DNA of 64,000 nucleotides from positions 1 through 64,000 of the forward strand of contig JACAFB010000031.1 in NCBI GenBank assembly GCA_013388545.1, read 5' to 3'. Below, one piece after another: positions 1 through 8,566 of this stretch. Under the pieces are notes generated by a model. The model was not told the DNA's origin. It saw only the letters and a list, made by a program, of their open reading frames with translations, and searched no databases. Every line of letters starts with the position of its first letter. The stretch's first letter is position 1. The position numbers and the translations under genes are program-made. The DNA is from Ignavibacteriaceae bacterium (GTDB lineage: Bacteria > Bacteroidota > Ignavibacteria > Ignavibacteriales > Ignavibacteriaceae).

Positions 1-1109
1 GTTACAAGGCAACAAAAGCAAGACAGGTCCAGAGCAGAATAAAGCAGCTTGAAAAGGTTGAGTTGATTGAAATTCCTGATGATGAAGAGCACGTAAACAT
101 AAGATTTCCAAAACCGCCTCCGAGTGGAGTATTTAATGTTGAGCTGAAAGGAATTTATAAATCTTTTGGAGAGATGAAGTTGTTTGAGGGAATCGATTTC
201 AGAGTGAATCGCGGTGATAAGATTGCTTTTGTCGGACCGAACGGTGCAGGTAAAACTACTCTCGCTAAAATTATCGCTGGCAAAATTGATATTAACAAAG
301 GTGAAAGAGTATCGGGACATAACAACATCATTTCCTACTATTCGCAGGATGTTGCTGATTCGTTAAATCCCGAATTCGATTTAATTGAAACACTTGATTC
401 AGTTGGTTCCGAAAAGACAATCGGACAACTCCGTTCGCTTCTCGGTGCTTTTCTTTTTACAGGTGATGATGTTTTCAAGAAAGTCGGAGTTCTTTCGGGC
501 GGAGAAAAAAGCAGACTGGCACTTGCAAAGATTTTACTCTCCCCTTCCAATTTTATAATTCTCGATGAGCCGACAAACCATCTCGATTACTCATCCAAAA
601 AAGTTTTGCAGCAGGCATTGGTTGACTTCTCGGGATCGCTGATTCTTGTTTCTCACGATGTAGAATTTCTCAAACCGATTGCAAACAGAGTCGTTGACAT
701 CCGAGCTGGAAAATTAAAAATTTATGAAGGTGATATTGAATACTACCTCTACAAACGAAATGCAGAGGCTCAGCAGGTTTCACCAGTTAAAGTTGAAGTG
801 CAAAGCGAAACTTCTTCCCGCAAAGAGCAGAAACGAATTGAAGCCGAGAAACGACAGCAGAGATACAAAGCAACAAAAGATTTGAAGGAAAGGCTTGCAA
901 ATCTTGAAAATGAAATCCAGAGTCTTGAGCAAGAGCTTGAAAAAATAAATGCCGTTCTCATTAATCCGGATTCTTATAACAATCCAAATCAGATTAAAGA
1001 GTTGAACGAAAGGCATAAGGAGTTAAAACTATCGCTTGATAAAAAGGTGAAAGAATGGGAAGAAGTTAGTTTGAGTTTGGAAGAGATTGAGAAGGAGTTC
1101 ACTGGATAA
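1..1109 (+). CDS. ABC-F family ATP-binding protein (5' end outside window)
   Basis: Cytosolic tandem-ATPase protein of the ABC-F group (ribosome-associated translation factors and Uup-like proteins); it has no membrane domain. The frame is open from base 3, so the gene starts upstream and only the inter-domain linker and the second ATPase are visible. The first visible residues (YKATKARQVQSRIKQLEK) are a typical ABC-F linker. The second ATPase shows Walker A GPNGAGKTT (about nt 234-260), signature LSGGEKSRLALAK, Walker B IILDEPTNHLD and the H-loop SHD. The last ~90 residues are a charged coiled coil (C-terminal Uup-like domain). The exact subgroup cannot be told from the fragment. It converges on the ROK gene. 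Confidence 0.93.
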   Translation, partial: YKATKARQVQSRIKQLEKVELIEIPDDEEHVNIRFPKPPPSGVFNVELKGIYKSFGEMKLFEGIDFRVNRGDKIAFVGPNGAGKTTLAKIIAGKIDINKGERVSGHNNIISYYSQDVADSLNPEFDLIETLDSVGSEKTIGQLRSLLGAFLFTGDDVFKKVGVLSGGEKSRLALAKILLSPSNFIILDEPTNHLDYSSKKVLQQALVDFSGSLILVSHDVEFLKPIANRVVDIRAGKLKIYEGDIEYYLYKRNAEAQQVSPVKVEVQSETSSRKEQKRIEAEKRQQRYKATKDLKERLANLENEIQSLEQELEKINAVLINPDSYNNPNQIKELNERHKELKLSLDKKVKEWEEVSLSLEEIEKEFTG

Positions 1110-1135
1110 CACAATAATAAAATGAATGAAAGCAA

Positions 1136-1200
1136 GGCTGTCACGGTCGTACCGTGACAGAAACCTTTCTGCTTGGCTGTCAAGGTCGTACCGTCATATA
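1136..1200. repeat. Two tandem copies of a GC-richer palindromic unit between convergent genes
   Basis: Copy 1 (1138-1160) is a perfect inverted repeat with 10-nt arms, CTGTCACGGT and ACCGTGACAG, around a 3-nt CGT centre. Copy 2 starts 39 nt further on (about 1177-1196) and keeps the core GGTCGTACCGT but has lost part of the arms. It lies between the stop codons of the ABC-F and ROK genes. It could act as a bidirectional terminator (no long U tract is seen) or be a remnant of a dispersed palindromic repeat family. No further copies were noticed in this window. Confidence 0.7.
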
Positions 1201-1209
1201 AAAACAAAA

Positions 1210-2184
1210 CTAAACCCTCACACCCAGAAACTCCTCTGCCAATGCAATACCTCCGTAAATAGCTGCATCGTCACCTAATTTGGAATTCATAATTTTCACC
1301 GCTTTGCCTGCATCGTTCATCACATTACTCTTCATTGCAGAGGAAATTCTTTCTAACATAAAATCGCCGGCGGCTTCGATTAGTCCTCCACCTAAAACTA
1401 TTGTATCAAAATTCATAAAATTTGTCAGGCTCGCCAATGCAATTCCGATTTTGTTGCAGGCTTCAGTAATATGTTTAATAACTATCCTGTCTTTCGATTT
1501 TATAGCATTAGAAATTGCTTTACTTTTTATCTTTTCACTAGATTTGATATACGAGTACAGAATTCCTGATTTTGTTCTTTTCATTTCAGCAATAATCTTA
1601 TTAACTATTGCAGTTCTGCTGGCAATTGCCTCAAGACATCCGTTGTTACCACATCCACATTTGGGTCCACCTTCCTCTGCAATAATGTGTCCTATTTCAC
1701 CTGCGACATAACTTGAACCCCTGTATAGTTTACCATTAATAACTATAGCGCCGCCTATACCAGTACCGATAAAAACGACGAGCATATTTTTTGCTTTTTT
1801 TCCTACTCCAAAATACTTAATTCCTAAAGCCCCAAGGTTTACATCGTTTTCAATTAAAACAGGATACGGAATAAGCCTCTGAAGTTTCGACTTGATAGCA
1901 AAATTTTTCAAACCAAGATTTGGAGCTAAACCAATCACTCCTGTTACGGGATTAAGTGATCCCGGGACACCGAGACAAACAGCCTTAACCTGCGAGCGCT
2001 TGAGTTTTGCTTCCAAGACAACATCATTAATGATTTTAGCCAGACTTTTTATATATGTATTTTTATTTTTTTTAACTTCAGTGGGACGCTTGAGGCTTGC
2101 AATAATTCCTTCGCGTGAATTAATTACTGATGCTAAGATTTTTGTGCCACCCATATCAACGCTTATAATATAGTTCCCGGCCAA
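1210..2184 (-). CDS. ROK family sugar kinase (glucokinase-like)
   Basis: ROK (repressor, ORF, kinase) protein, probably a cytosolic ATP-dependent glucose or N-acyl-hexosamine kinase. The ATP phosphate-binding motif DMGGTK is at residues 10-15, the sugar-binding/catalytic ENDVN at 112-116, GTGIGG at 140-145, and the zinc site is formed by H166 with the cysteines of KCGCGNNGCLE (176, 178, 183). The length of 324 aa is normal. There is no N-terminal helix-turn-helix, so it is an enzyme and not a NagC/Mlc-type repressor. The sugar substrate cannot be read from the sequence. It is divergent from rsmA and shares a 114-bp intergenic region with it. Confidence 0.88.
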   Translation of the reverse strand: MAGNYIISVDMGGTKILASVINSREGIIASLKRPTEVKKNKNTYIKSLAKIINDVVLEAKLKRSQVKAVCLGVPGSLNPVTGVIGLAPNLGLKNFAIKSKLQRLIPYPVLIENDVNLGALGIKYFGVGKKAKNMLVVFIGTGIGGAIVINGKLYRGSSYVAGEIGHIIAEEGGPKCGCGNNGCLEAIASRTAIVNKIIAEMKRTKSGILYSYIKSSEKIKSKAISNAIKSKDRIVIKHITEACNKIGIALASLTNFMNFDTIVLGGGLIEAAGDFMLERISSAMKSNVMNDAGKAVKIMNSKLGDDAAIYGGIALAEEFLGVRV

Positions 2185-2255
2185 TTTATTCTCCTGTAAA
2201 TAGTTACTTAGGAATGATTATATAATGAAAAAGTATGAATAAATGAAAACTTTTC

Positions 2256-2269
2256 CAAAATTAGATTTG
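2256..2269. promoter_or_regulatory. Possible overlapping divergent -7 elements for ROK gene and rsmA
   Basis: TAGATTTG on the + strand (2262-2269) fits the Bacteroidota -7 consensus TAnnTTTG, 30 nt before the rsmA ATG. TAATTTTG on the - strand (2263-2256) fits it for the ROK gene. No clear -33 TTG is present at the right distance, and such octamers occur by chance in AT-rich DNA. Confidence 0.25.
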
Positions 2270-2298
2270 CTAAATAAAAAATACATTTTTCATATTGA

Positions 2299-3108
2299 AT
2301 GGATTATATAAAACCACTAAAAAGATTTGGTCAGAATTACCTGGTTGACCAAAACATCGTTGAGAAGATCATTAAAGAGCTAAATCCTTTGTATGAAGAT
2401 AACATTATTGAAATTGGGCCTGGCAAAGGAGCTCTTACAGAAAAACTAGCCCGTAAAGTAAAACACTTAACAGCAGTTGAAATTGATTACCGGGTTATTG
2501 AGGATTTAAAGAGCAGATTTAATAATGTTAACATAATTGAAGGTGATTTCTTAAAAATAAGTTTTAATGACTTTCTCAGAAACAAGCAGGACAAAGTGAG
2601 AATTGTTGGAAACATTCCATATTATCTTACTTCATCAATTATCTTTAAACTTATTGACAACAATTTACTTGTTAAAGATGCTTTACTGATGGTGCAGCTT
2701 GAAGTTGCAAAAAGAATTATTGCAGTCAAAAACTCTAAGGAATATGGGATACTTTCTGTGCTTTCAAATTTTTTTGCCGAAACAAAAATATGCTTCAAGA
2801 TACCGCCCACCGTTTTTTATCCAAAGCCGAAAGTTTACTCAGCAATAGTAAAATTCACATTTAAGGATCTTCAGATTACAGATGAAAAAAAGGCTAATTT
2901 TATTAAAGTAGTAAAGGCTTCGTTCGGTAACAGAAGAAAAACAATTAAAAATTCATTGGCCAATAGTATATTTAGAAGATTAGATTTCAGAGATTCGGGC
3001 ATCGACCTAAATTTAAGGGCGGAGCAATTGGATCTGAAAGATTTCCTTAAACTGACAGAGGTAATAAATCAAAATTCAGACGATAACAATTTGAAAGAGC
3101 ACACTTAA
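2299..3108 (+). CDS. rsmA: 16S rRNA (adenine1518/1519-N6)-dimethyltransferase RsmA (KsgA)
   Basis: Dimethylates two adjacent adenines in the helix 45 loop of 16S rRNA with SAM, late in 30S assembly. Visible motifs are the family N-terminus KRFGQNYLVD (9-17), SAM motif I EIGPGKGALTE (38-48), acidic SAM-ribose residue in VEIDYR, and the catalytic motif IV NIPYYL (105-110). The C-terminal helical domain contains the usual KASFGNRRKT segment. The length (269 aa) is standard. The ATG is the first start after the divergent promoter region. The PAP2 gene follows 8 nt downstream on the same strand, so the two are probably cotranscribed. Confidence 0.97.
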   Translation: MDYIKPLKRFGQNYLVDQNIVEKIIKELNPLYEDNIIEIGPGKGALTEKLARKVKHLTAVEIDYRVIEDLKSRFNNVNIIEGDFLKISFNDFLRNKQDKVRIVGNIPYYLTSSIIFKLIDNNLLVKDALLMVQLEVAKRIIAVKNSKEYGILSVLSNFFAETKICFKIPPTVFYPKPKVYSAIVKFTFKDLQITDEKKANFIKVVKASFGNRRKTIKNSLANSIFRRLDFRDSGIDLNLRAEQLDLKDFLKLTEVINQNSDDNNLKEHT

Positions 3109-3116
3109 TAATAAAA

Positions 3117-4067
3117 ATGAGTTTATTTAAATCTTTCATTCATAAACTTAAGGCATTCGATTTAGTCGTAGTTGTCTTCTACATTATCCTGACATTGCTG
3201 CATCTCATTTTTCCTGATCGTATAAAGTACACCGGAACCTGGCTTGCTATTAATGCCGGTGTGATTTTCTTTGCTTTTTTAATTTCGTACCTTGAAGCAA
3301 GTTTTAAGGGAAAGATCTGGAGAATAATTCATTACTGGTATATTGCACCATTGATCCTGTTAACTTTCAAGCAGCTTTACTATTTGGTCAAACCAATCAG
3401 GCAAATTGATTATGATTATCTTTTTATTGAGATTGACCGTTGGATGTTTGGTACTGATCCAACTCATTTTCTCTTCCAGTTTTCGCACCCCGTGCTAACT
3501 GAAATTCTCCAAATTGTTTACGGAAGTTTTTATTTACTACCGATAATTCTCGGCCTGGTTCTTCTCCGAAGGGACCGGTTTATCGCAACTGACTTTGCAG
3601 TTTTTTCAATTATATATGGCTTTTTTGTTTCCTACCTTGGTTATTTTTCATTGCCGGGAATTGGTCCCAGATTTACTCTTCACGATTTTTATTCAGTCAA
3701 TGAACAATTGCCAGGGCTATTTCTCACAAACTTTCTAAGAGATATAGTTAATACCGGCGAATCTATTCCGCCGGGGACTCAAAATGCTGCTGAACTGGTG
3801 CAGCGCGATGTGTTTCCAAGCGGTCACACAATGATTACTCTGATTGTTATGTATCTTTCCTACAGGTTAAGAAGCCGATCAAAGTATTTCTTCTTTATCG
3901 TAGGTTCATTACTAATTTTTTCAACAGTTTATTTATGGTACCACTACGTTATCGATTTAATTGCCGGATTTATCGGAATGATTTTTTCAATGTGGAGCGG
4001 GAAAAAAATATTTAACTGGTGGCAGCGTAAACTTGGTCTTGAGGAATTTCAATACCAGAAACATTAA
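3117..4067 (+). CDS. PAP2 superfamily membrane phosphatase (PAP2_3 / Aur1-like)
   Basis: Polytopic inner-membrane protein of the phosphatidic-acid-phosphatase type 2 superfamily, 316 aa with about six hydrophobic segments. The phosphatase signature parts visible are PSGHT (234-238, catalytic His) and the downstream YLWYHYVIDLIAG (His276, Asp280). The first canonical motif (KxxxxxxRP) is not obvious, and GPRFTLHD before PSGH resembles the PAP2_3 branch that includes inositol-phosphotransferases. A role in lipid phosphate or lipid head-group exchange is likely, but the substrate is unknown. Its stop codon overlaps the ubiE start by one base, so translation is probably coupled. Confidence 0.8.
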   Translation: MSLFKSFIHKLKAFDLVVVVFYIILTLLHLIFPDRIKYTGTWLAINAGVIFFAFLISYLEASFKGKIWRIIHYWYIAPLILLTFKQLYYLVKPIRQIDYDYLFIEIDRWMFGTDPTHFLFQFSHPVLTEILQIVYGSFYLLPIILGLVLLRRDRFIATDFAVFSIIYGFFVSYLGYFSLPGIGPRFTLHDFYSVNEQLPGLFLTNFLRDIVNTGESIPPGTQNAAELVQRDVFPSGHTMITLIVMYLSYRLRSRSKYFFFIVGSLLIFSTVYLWYHYVIDLIAGFIGMIFSMWSGKKIFNWWQRKLGLEEFQYQKH

Positions 4068-4756
4068 TGATTCAAATGGAAAAGAAAAACACTGTTAAAA
4101 GAATATTCGATTCGATTGCACCGAAATATGATTTTTTAAATCACCTGCTGAGTTTCGGAGTTGACATTTATTGGAGACGAAAAGCACTAAAACTTTCAGG
4201 TCTCACTAAGGATTCTATCCTGCTTGATGTTGCCTGTGGAACAGGAGATGTAGCAATTGAAGCAAGGAAAATGGGTGTTAGTAAAATATTCGGGGCTGAC
4301 TTTTCGCATAATATGCTTCGGCATTTTAACAGAAAAAGTCAATGGATAGTTGGCAATAACTTTCAATCGGTAGCAGAAAAAATTCCTGTTAAAGATTTAT
4401 CGGTTACAAATATAACTATTGCTTTTGGTGTCAGGAATTTTTACGACATTCAGACTGCTTTTAATTCATTCTTCAGAATATTAAAGCCTGCTGGAAAGGT
4501 AACAATTATTGAATTCAGGATGCCCGAAAATAAATTTTTCAAATGGATTTATACTTTTTACTTTAAAAGAATCCTGCCGCTGATAGGAAGAGTAATTTCC
4601 GGAGACACTGAAGCGTACAGTTATCTTCCGGAATCTGTAAAAGAGTTTGATGAAAAAATAAAATTGCCCGAACTGCTAAACAATTCGGGCTTCAGAAAAA
4701 TTGATGCTTATAAACTTAGCTTCGGAATTGTGCAGGTAGTTATTGCCGAAAAATAA
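4067..4756 (+). CDS. ubiE: Demethylmenaquinone / ubiquinone methyltransferase UbiE (MenG)
   Basis: Class I SAM-dependent C-methyltransferase of quinone biosynthesis; in this lineage it most likely performs the last step of menaquinone synthesis. Diagnostic features are IFDSIAPKYDFLNHLLSFGVDIYWRR near the N-terminus, motif I DVACGTGD (54-61), AFGVRNF and the C-terminal FGIVQVVIAEK. Length 229 aa fits. The first ATG overlaps the preceding stop by one base; a second ATG three codons later (4076) is an alternative start. The stop abuts that of the convergent lipoprotein gene with no spacer. Confidence 0.95.
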   Translation: MIQMEKKNTVKRIFDSIAPKYDFLNHLLSFGVDIYWRRKALKLSGLTKDSILLDVACGTGDVAIEARKMGVSKIFGADFSHNMLRHFNRKSQWIVGNNFQSVAEKIPVKDLSVTNITIAFGVRNFYDIQTAFNSFFRILKPAGKVTIIEFRMPENKFFKWIYTFYFKRILPLIGRVISGDTEAYSYLPESVKEFDEKIKLPELLNNSGFRKIDAYKLSFGIVQVVIAEK

Positions 4757-5524
4757 TTACTTAATTATATAATCGACCAGCGATTGAGAAACTGTACTTG
4801 TGCTGTCATCAAAATCAATTCCGCTTCCTGCTAAGGCATTTAGCACTGCGGCATTACCTTCCCATTTCGCAATTCCGATGTTTTCAACTACCCATAAATA
4901 TGTTTCGTAGGTTTTTGCAGGAGAGAAAAGTTCAGTTATGATTTTCAGAGTGTATCTGATTTTTGCAGCTTTCTTAGTTACAGTTCCGGAAGCAAGATTA
5001 AGCGTAATATCTTCATCAGCTTCATACTTAGCATTTACTTCAATCGGAACAAAATTAATCCCGAAATAATTAAGTGTTAGTTTGAAAACAGGCCATGAAT
5101 TTCCTGCGGTTAGCGGAAGCAAAAATAACCGCACCTCAGAATCTAACGAAATGAATTGCCGCAGACTGTCTGGGACAGCATCTGCTAACCCCAATGTATC
5201 GAGGAAGTAGAATACTCCTGTATCGGTTTTCCTGAAATAAGATGTGTTCCCAAATTTCTGCGAAGCAATATCTATAGTGTCGTATTGAACCTGATAAACA
5301 GTACCGCCTTTATTGGAAGTACCGATATACCAGGTAAATCTGTTTCCAAAAGAGTTTGAACCCGCTGAATCTGTTTTTTCAATTGCATACTTGTAGTAAG
5401 TGCCATCGCCATTTGGAAAATAATTTTTCCCCAAAGGCGGATTTGTTGTGTTATCACTTTTATCACAAGCCTGTAAAGTGAACAGTAAAATCACGATTCC
5501 CAGTAAGTTGATTATGTTTTTCAT
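4757..5524 (-). CDS. Predicted lipoprotein of unknown function
   Basis: Signal peptide of about 19 residues followed by the lipobox LQAC with Cys20, so it should be lipidated and exported to the periplasm or outer membrane. The mature part (about 235 aa) is rich in aromatic residues and beta-prone, with a Thr/Asn-rich linker directly after the cysteine. I do not recognise a catalytic motif or a named domain. The start codon overlaps the rdgB stop by 4 nt, so it is cotranscribed with rdgB, although no functional link is evident. Confidence 0.75.
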   Translation of the reverse strand: MKNIINLLGIVILLFTLQACDKSDNTTNPPLGKNYFPNGDGTYYKYAIEKTDSAGSNSFGNRFTWYIGTSNKGGTVYQVQYDTIDIASQKFGNTSYFRKTDTGVFYFLDTLGLADAVPDSLRQFISLDSEVRLFLLPLTAGNSWPVFKLTLNYFGINFVPIEVNAKYEADEDITLNLASGTVTKKAAKIRYTLKIITELFSPAKTYETYLWVVENIGIAKWEGNAAVLNALAGSGIDFDDSTSTVSQSLVDYIIK

Positions 5525-6114
5525 TTATTTCTCCAATAATTTATTATTAAACTTTTCAAATCATTAAAAGCTTTAGCTCTGTGACTGATTTTATTCTTTA
5601 TCTCCGGACTAATCTCTGCCATAGTTTGGGTAAAACCATCAGGAATAAAAACCGGATCGTAACCAAAACCATTGCTGCCTTTTTCTTCTTCAATTATTTT
5701 TCCTTTTACTTCACCTTCAGCAGAAAGTAAAATTTGACCGTCATAAAAAACTGCTGAACAAAAGAAGCTGGCTTTGTGAGGTGTTTCGAATTTTTTAAGC
5801 TCACTTAACAGCCTTTCGATATTTTTTTTATCGTTTGACTTTTCACCGGCATAACGAGCAGATATAACTCCGGGTGCTCCATTCAACTGCTCAACACATA
5901 AGCCGGAATCATCAGCTATTACAGGAATTCTGAAATGATTAAATGTTTTTTCGGCTTTTAGTTTTGCATTTTCAAAAAACGTTGTACCTGATTCAACTAT
6001 TTCAGGATAATTATCAAAATCTGCTAAAGATAAAATGCGGAATTCGTAATAATCGAACAGCTTTTCTATTTCTTTTAGCTTTCCACGGTTTGTTGATGCA
6101 AAAATCAATTGCAT
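5521..6114 (-). CDS. rdgB: XTP/dITP diphosphatase RdgB (HAM1 family)
   Basis: House-cleaning pyrophosphatase that hydrolyses ITP, dITP and XTP to the monophosphates and so keeps deaminated purines out of nucleic acids. The nucleotide-binding N-terminus ASTNRGKLKEI (6-16), the metal-binding ADDSGLCVEQLNGAPGV segment and the C-terminal SHRAKAF are all present. 197 aa is the normal length. It sits between the amidohydrolase gene (43 nt away) and the lipoprotein gene (4-nt overlap) in a minus-strand operon. The grouping with other purine-related enzymes (amidohydrolase, xanthine dehydrogenase) may be coincidental. Confidence 0.96.
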   Translation of the reverse strand: MQLIFASTNRGKLKEIEKLFDYYEFRILSLADFDNYPEIVESGTTFFENAKLKAEKTFNHFRIPVIADDSGLCVEQLNGAPGVISARYAGEKSNDKKNIERLLSELKKFETPHKASFFCSAVFYDGQILLSAEGEVKGKIIEEEKGSNGFGYDPVFIPDGFTQTMAEISPEIKNKISHRAKAFNDLKSLIINYWRNK

Positions 6115-6157
6115 AGTTCTTTTTTTCTGTTAATATTTTTTGCGATTCTACTTCAGA

Positions 6158-7495
6158 TTATAGTCGTTTTAAGAGTGAAGAAAGCTGTTTCTTACTGTTA
6201 ATATATAACTCATTTTCATCGTAAAGAAGGGATTTTTTTTGCCTCACAACCCATTTCCCGTTTACCATAACATCAATAACATCCTCTTTAGATGCAGAAT
6301 AAACCAGGTCAGAGTAAATTTTTTCGGGTGAATTGCTTAACGAATGCGAAAGTCTATCAAGATTTATTAGCACGAGATCGGCTTTTTTCCCGGGTTCAAT
6401 ACTTCCGACTTTATCGTCAATATGCAAAGCTTTGGCACCCTCAATTGTAGCAAGTTTGAAGATTGTTTTTGCATTCAAAACATCTGCACCGTGAATCGGT
6501 TTCTGAATCAAAGCAGCTAACCTCATTTCAACGAAAGCACTGAGCGAATTATTGCACGGAGCTCCATCTGCACCAAGAGATACTGAAATTCCATTTTTAA
6601 GGTAAAGAGGAATTTGTGCAATTCCTGAAGCAAGTTTAAGATTTGAAGAAGGACAGTGAGCCACTCTCGTTTTTTGGTTTTTAAGAATTCCTGTTTCTTT
6701 TTCATTTAGATGAATGCAATGAGCCAGCACAACATCATCAGAAAGAATATTTGCGTCGTTAAAGAATTCAATGTTCTCTTTTCCGAATCTCTTTCTGACT
6801 TCGGCAACTTCATATTGATTTTCAGAAGAGTGTGTATGATAAATACTTCCCGGAAAATCCTGCATCATATTTCTTGTTTCTTTAAGCAACTCTTCGGAAC
6901 ACGATAGAACAAATCGCGGTGCAAATCCATATTTAATCAAATCACTTTTATTATGAAATTCTTTTGCCAGCTGCAAGGTTTCATTAAGTTCAGATTTTGT
7001 ATTTGATTTAAAGCCTGGGAAAAGATCGTTCTGATCGATCATGCATTTACCGGCGAAAGCTCGCATTCCTGCGTTAATCAGTTCATCAAATATTTCTTCC
7101 TGGTATCTTAAAGTTCCCATATCAAGAATTGTTGTAGTTCCACCAAGAAGTAATTCATTTATTCCGATTCTCACAGAATATTTCAATGATGCCCGGTTAT
7201 GCGCGTTTTCGAAAGGAAATATTTTCAGCTGAAGCCAGTCAAGAAGCTGCAGATCATCAGCTAATCCCCGGAAGAGCGTCTGGCAAAGATGAATATGAGT
7301 TTGAATAAATCCCGGTACAAGAGTAAGATGTTCAGCATAGATTACCTGACCTTTGAAAGATTGAATTTCTTTCTTCGACCATTTTTTAATGCCGGTAATT
7401 GTATCATCTTTTATTTCAACGGCATTACCCAGAAGGATTTCATCATTCGAATTGTTGGTTACAATACGTCCCGGAATTATGAGCTTATTTTTCAT
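6158..7495 (-). CDS. Amidohydrolase, MTA/SAH deaminase-like (TrzA/AtzB/SsnA group)
   Basis: Metal-dependent hydrolase of the subtype that deaminates purine or pyrimidine-like rings (S-adenosylhomocysteine/5'-methylthioadenosine deaminase, guanine-type deaminases, triazine chlorohydrolases). The metal ligands are visible: HxH in FIQTHIHLCQTLFRG (H67, H69), HTHSSEN (H220-E225), AHC (H259), AHCPSSN (H280) and GADGAPCNN (D310). I chose the ATG at 7495, not the upstream GTG at 7507, because a GGAAAGG sequence lies a few bases before it. It overlaps the AhpD-like gene by 11 nt. The physiological substrate cannot be assigned; a purine nucleoside or base is most likely. Confidence 0.86.
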   Translation of the reverse strand: MKNKLIIPGRIVTNNSNDEILLGNAVEIKDDTITGIKKWSKKEIQSFKGQVIYAEHLTLVPGFIQTHIHLCQTLFRGLADDLQLLDWLQLKIFPFENAHNRASLKYSVRIGINELLLGGTTTILDMGTLRYQEEIFDELINAGMRAFAGKCMIDQNDLFPGFKSNTKSELNETLQLAKEFHNKSDLIKYGFAPRFVLSCSEELLKETRNMMQDFPGSIYHTHSSENQYEVAEVRKRFGKENIEFFNDANILSDDVVLAHCIHLNEKETGILKNQKTRVAHCPSSNLKLASGIAQIPLYLKNGISVSLGADGAPCNNSLSAFVEMRLAALIQKPIHGADVLNAKTIFKLATIEGAKALHIDDKVGSIEPGKKADLVLINLDRLSHSLSNSPEKIYSDLVYSASKEDVIDVMVNGKWVVRQKKSLLYDENELYINSKKQLSSLLKRL

Positions 7496-7853
7496 CAGCC
7501 TTTCCACCCGCTTCAGAAAAGATATCTTCCATCATTTCAAAGGCATAACGAAGGTGAGGAATAACAATAGAACCGCCCACAATCAGAGCAACATTGAATG
7601 TTTCGTAAAGCTCCTGCCTTGATGCACCTTCCTGGATGGATCTGTCAATATGATAGAAAATGCAGTCATTGCATCTCAGTACCATTGAAGCCGCCAGGCC
7701 CATAAGCTCTTTGGTTTTTGCAGGCAAGGCCCCATCAATGTATGCTTTGTTATCAAGAGCAAAAAACTTATTAAAGTCTCTGAATCCTGAATTCAGAATT
7801 TTATCATTCATATCGCTTCTGTATTTCCTGGTCTCGGATGTGTTTTTTTTCAT
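7485..7853 (-). CDS. Carboxymuconolactone decarboxylase / AhpD-like protein
   Basis: Small helical protein of the CMD/AhpD superfamily. It contains the redox motif MVLRCNDCIFYH (C61, C64, H68) with a preceding glutamate in KTKELMGLA, the arrangement of the AhpD-type peroxidase/disulfide reductase proton-relay site. Length 122 aa is typical of the single-domain family. Its 3' end overlaps the amidohydrolase start by 11 nt, and it follows the rhomboid gene by 20 nt, so the three are probably one transcript. A role in redox defence is possible but not shown. Confidence 0.87.
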   Translation of the reverse strand: MKKNTSETRKYRSDMNDKILNSGFRDFNKFFALDNKAYIDGALPAKTKELMGLAASMVLRCNDCIFYHIDRSIQEGASRQELYETFNVALIVGGSIVIPHLRYAFEMMEDIFSEAGGKADEK

Positions 7854-7873
7854 TATTAATTCCGGATAGTTAA

Positions 7874-8473
7874 TTAAAAGTTGTTTTTATCTGCATCATA
7901 AGAAATTTCCAGTTTATCAGGAGGTACTGAATCCTCTTCTGTTTCCCAATCATATCGTTTCTTGGGTGGATCGCTTTTCCGAAAAACTACCGCTGAAATA
8001 ATTCCAGCAACCGAACCGAAAAGATGAGACTCCCAGGAAATCCCCCTGTTGCCGGGCAAAATCCCCCAAATTAGTCCACCGTAAAGAAATACAACTAACA
8101 GTGATAAAGCAATTGATTTACTGTCACGCCTGATAAGTCCACTGAAAAAAATATAAGCGACAAATCCATAAATCACACCACTTGCTCCGATATGGAAAAC
8201 CTGTCTGGCAAAAATCCAGACGAGTGTTCCCGTTATCAGGTAAATCAACATCAAAGATTTGTAAGCTGCATTAGGATAGAAATAAAAGATTCCGGTTCCG
8301 AGGATAAACAAAGGAAAAGTATTAGAAATTAAATGAGTAAAGTCTGCATGAATGAGCGGACTGAAAAAAATTCCTGGAATTCCATAAACTGACCTGGGAA
8401 GAATACCAAAAGTTCCAAGATGCGCATCACTAAAGTAACTTACCAGGAAAACAATCCACATAAATACAGGCAA
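7874..8473 (-). CDS. Rhomboid family intramembrane serine protease (start uncertain)
   Basis: Polytopic membrane protease with the catalytic dyad Ser98 in HIGASGVIYG and His150 in SWESHLFGSVAG; HADFTHLISN is the conserved HxxxxHxxxN-like segment in transmembrane helix 2. The coordinates use the only conventional start in frame, a TTG at 8473, which leaves transmembrane helix 1 very short. The frame stays open upstream to a stop at 8515-8513 and would add 12 residues of plausible hydrophobic N-terminus (ending in KTIFLASLL), but contains no ATG, GTG or TTG; ATT codons occur at 8509 and 8500. The hydrophilic C-terminus is acidic. The natural substrate is unknown. Confidence 0.88.
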   Translation of the reverse strand: MPVFMWIVFLVSYFSDAHLGTFGILPRSVYGIPGIFFSPLIHADFTHLISNTFPLFILGTGIFYFYPNAAYKSLMLIYLITGTLVWIFARQVFHIGASGVIYGFVAYIFFSGLIRRDSKSIALSLLVVFLYGGLIWGILPGNRGISWESHLFGSVAGIISAVVFRKSDPPKKRYDWETEEDSVPPDKLEISYDADKNNF

Positions 8474-8566
8474 TAACGATGCAAGAAATATGGTTTTAAT
8501 TACTTTAATATCTTAGTCTTCTATGAAGATTATAAGTTTAATAAAATTATTTTATTGAAAGATAAT

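Noticed and set aside
6700-7870. Plus-strand frames opposite the amidohydrolase, AhpD-like and rhomboid genes
   Set aside because: They are antisense shadows of well-supported minus-strand genes with no family resemblance.
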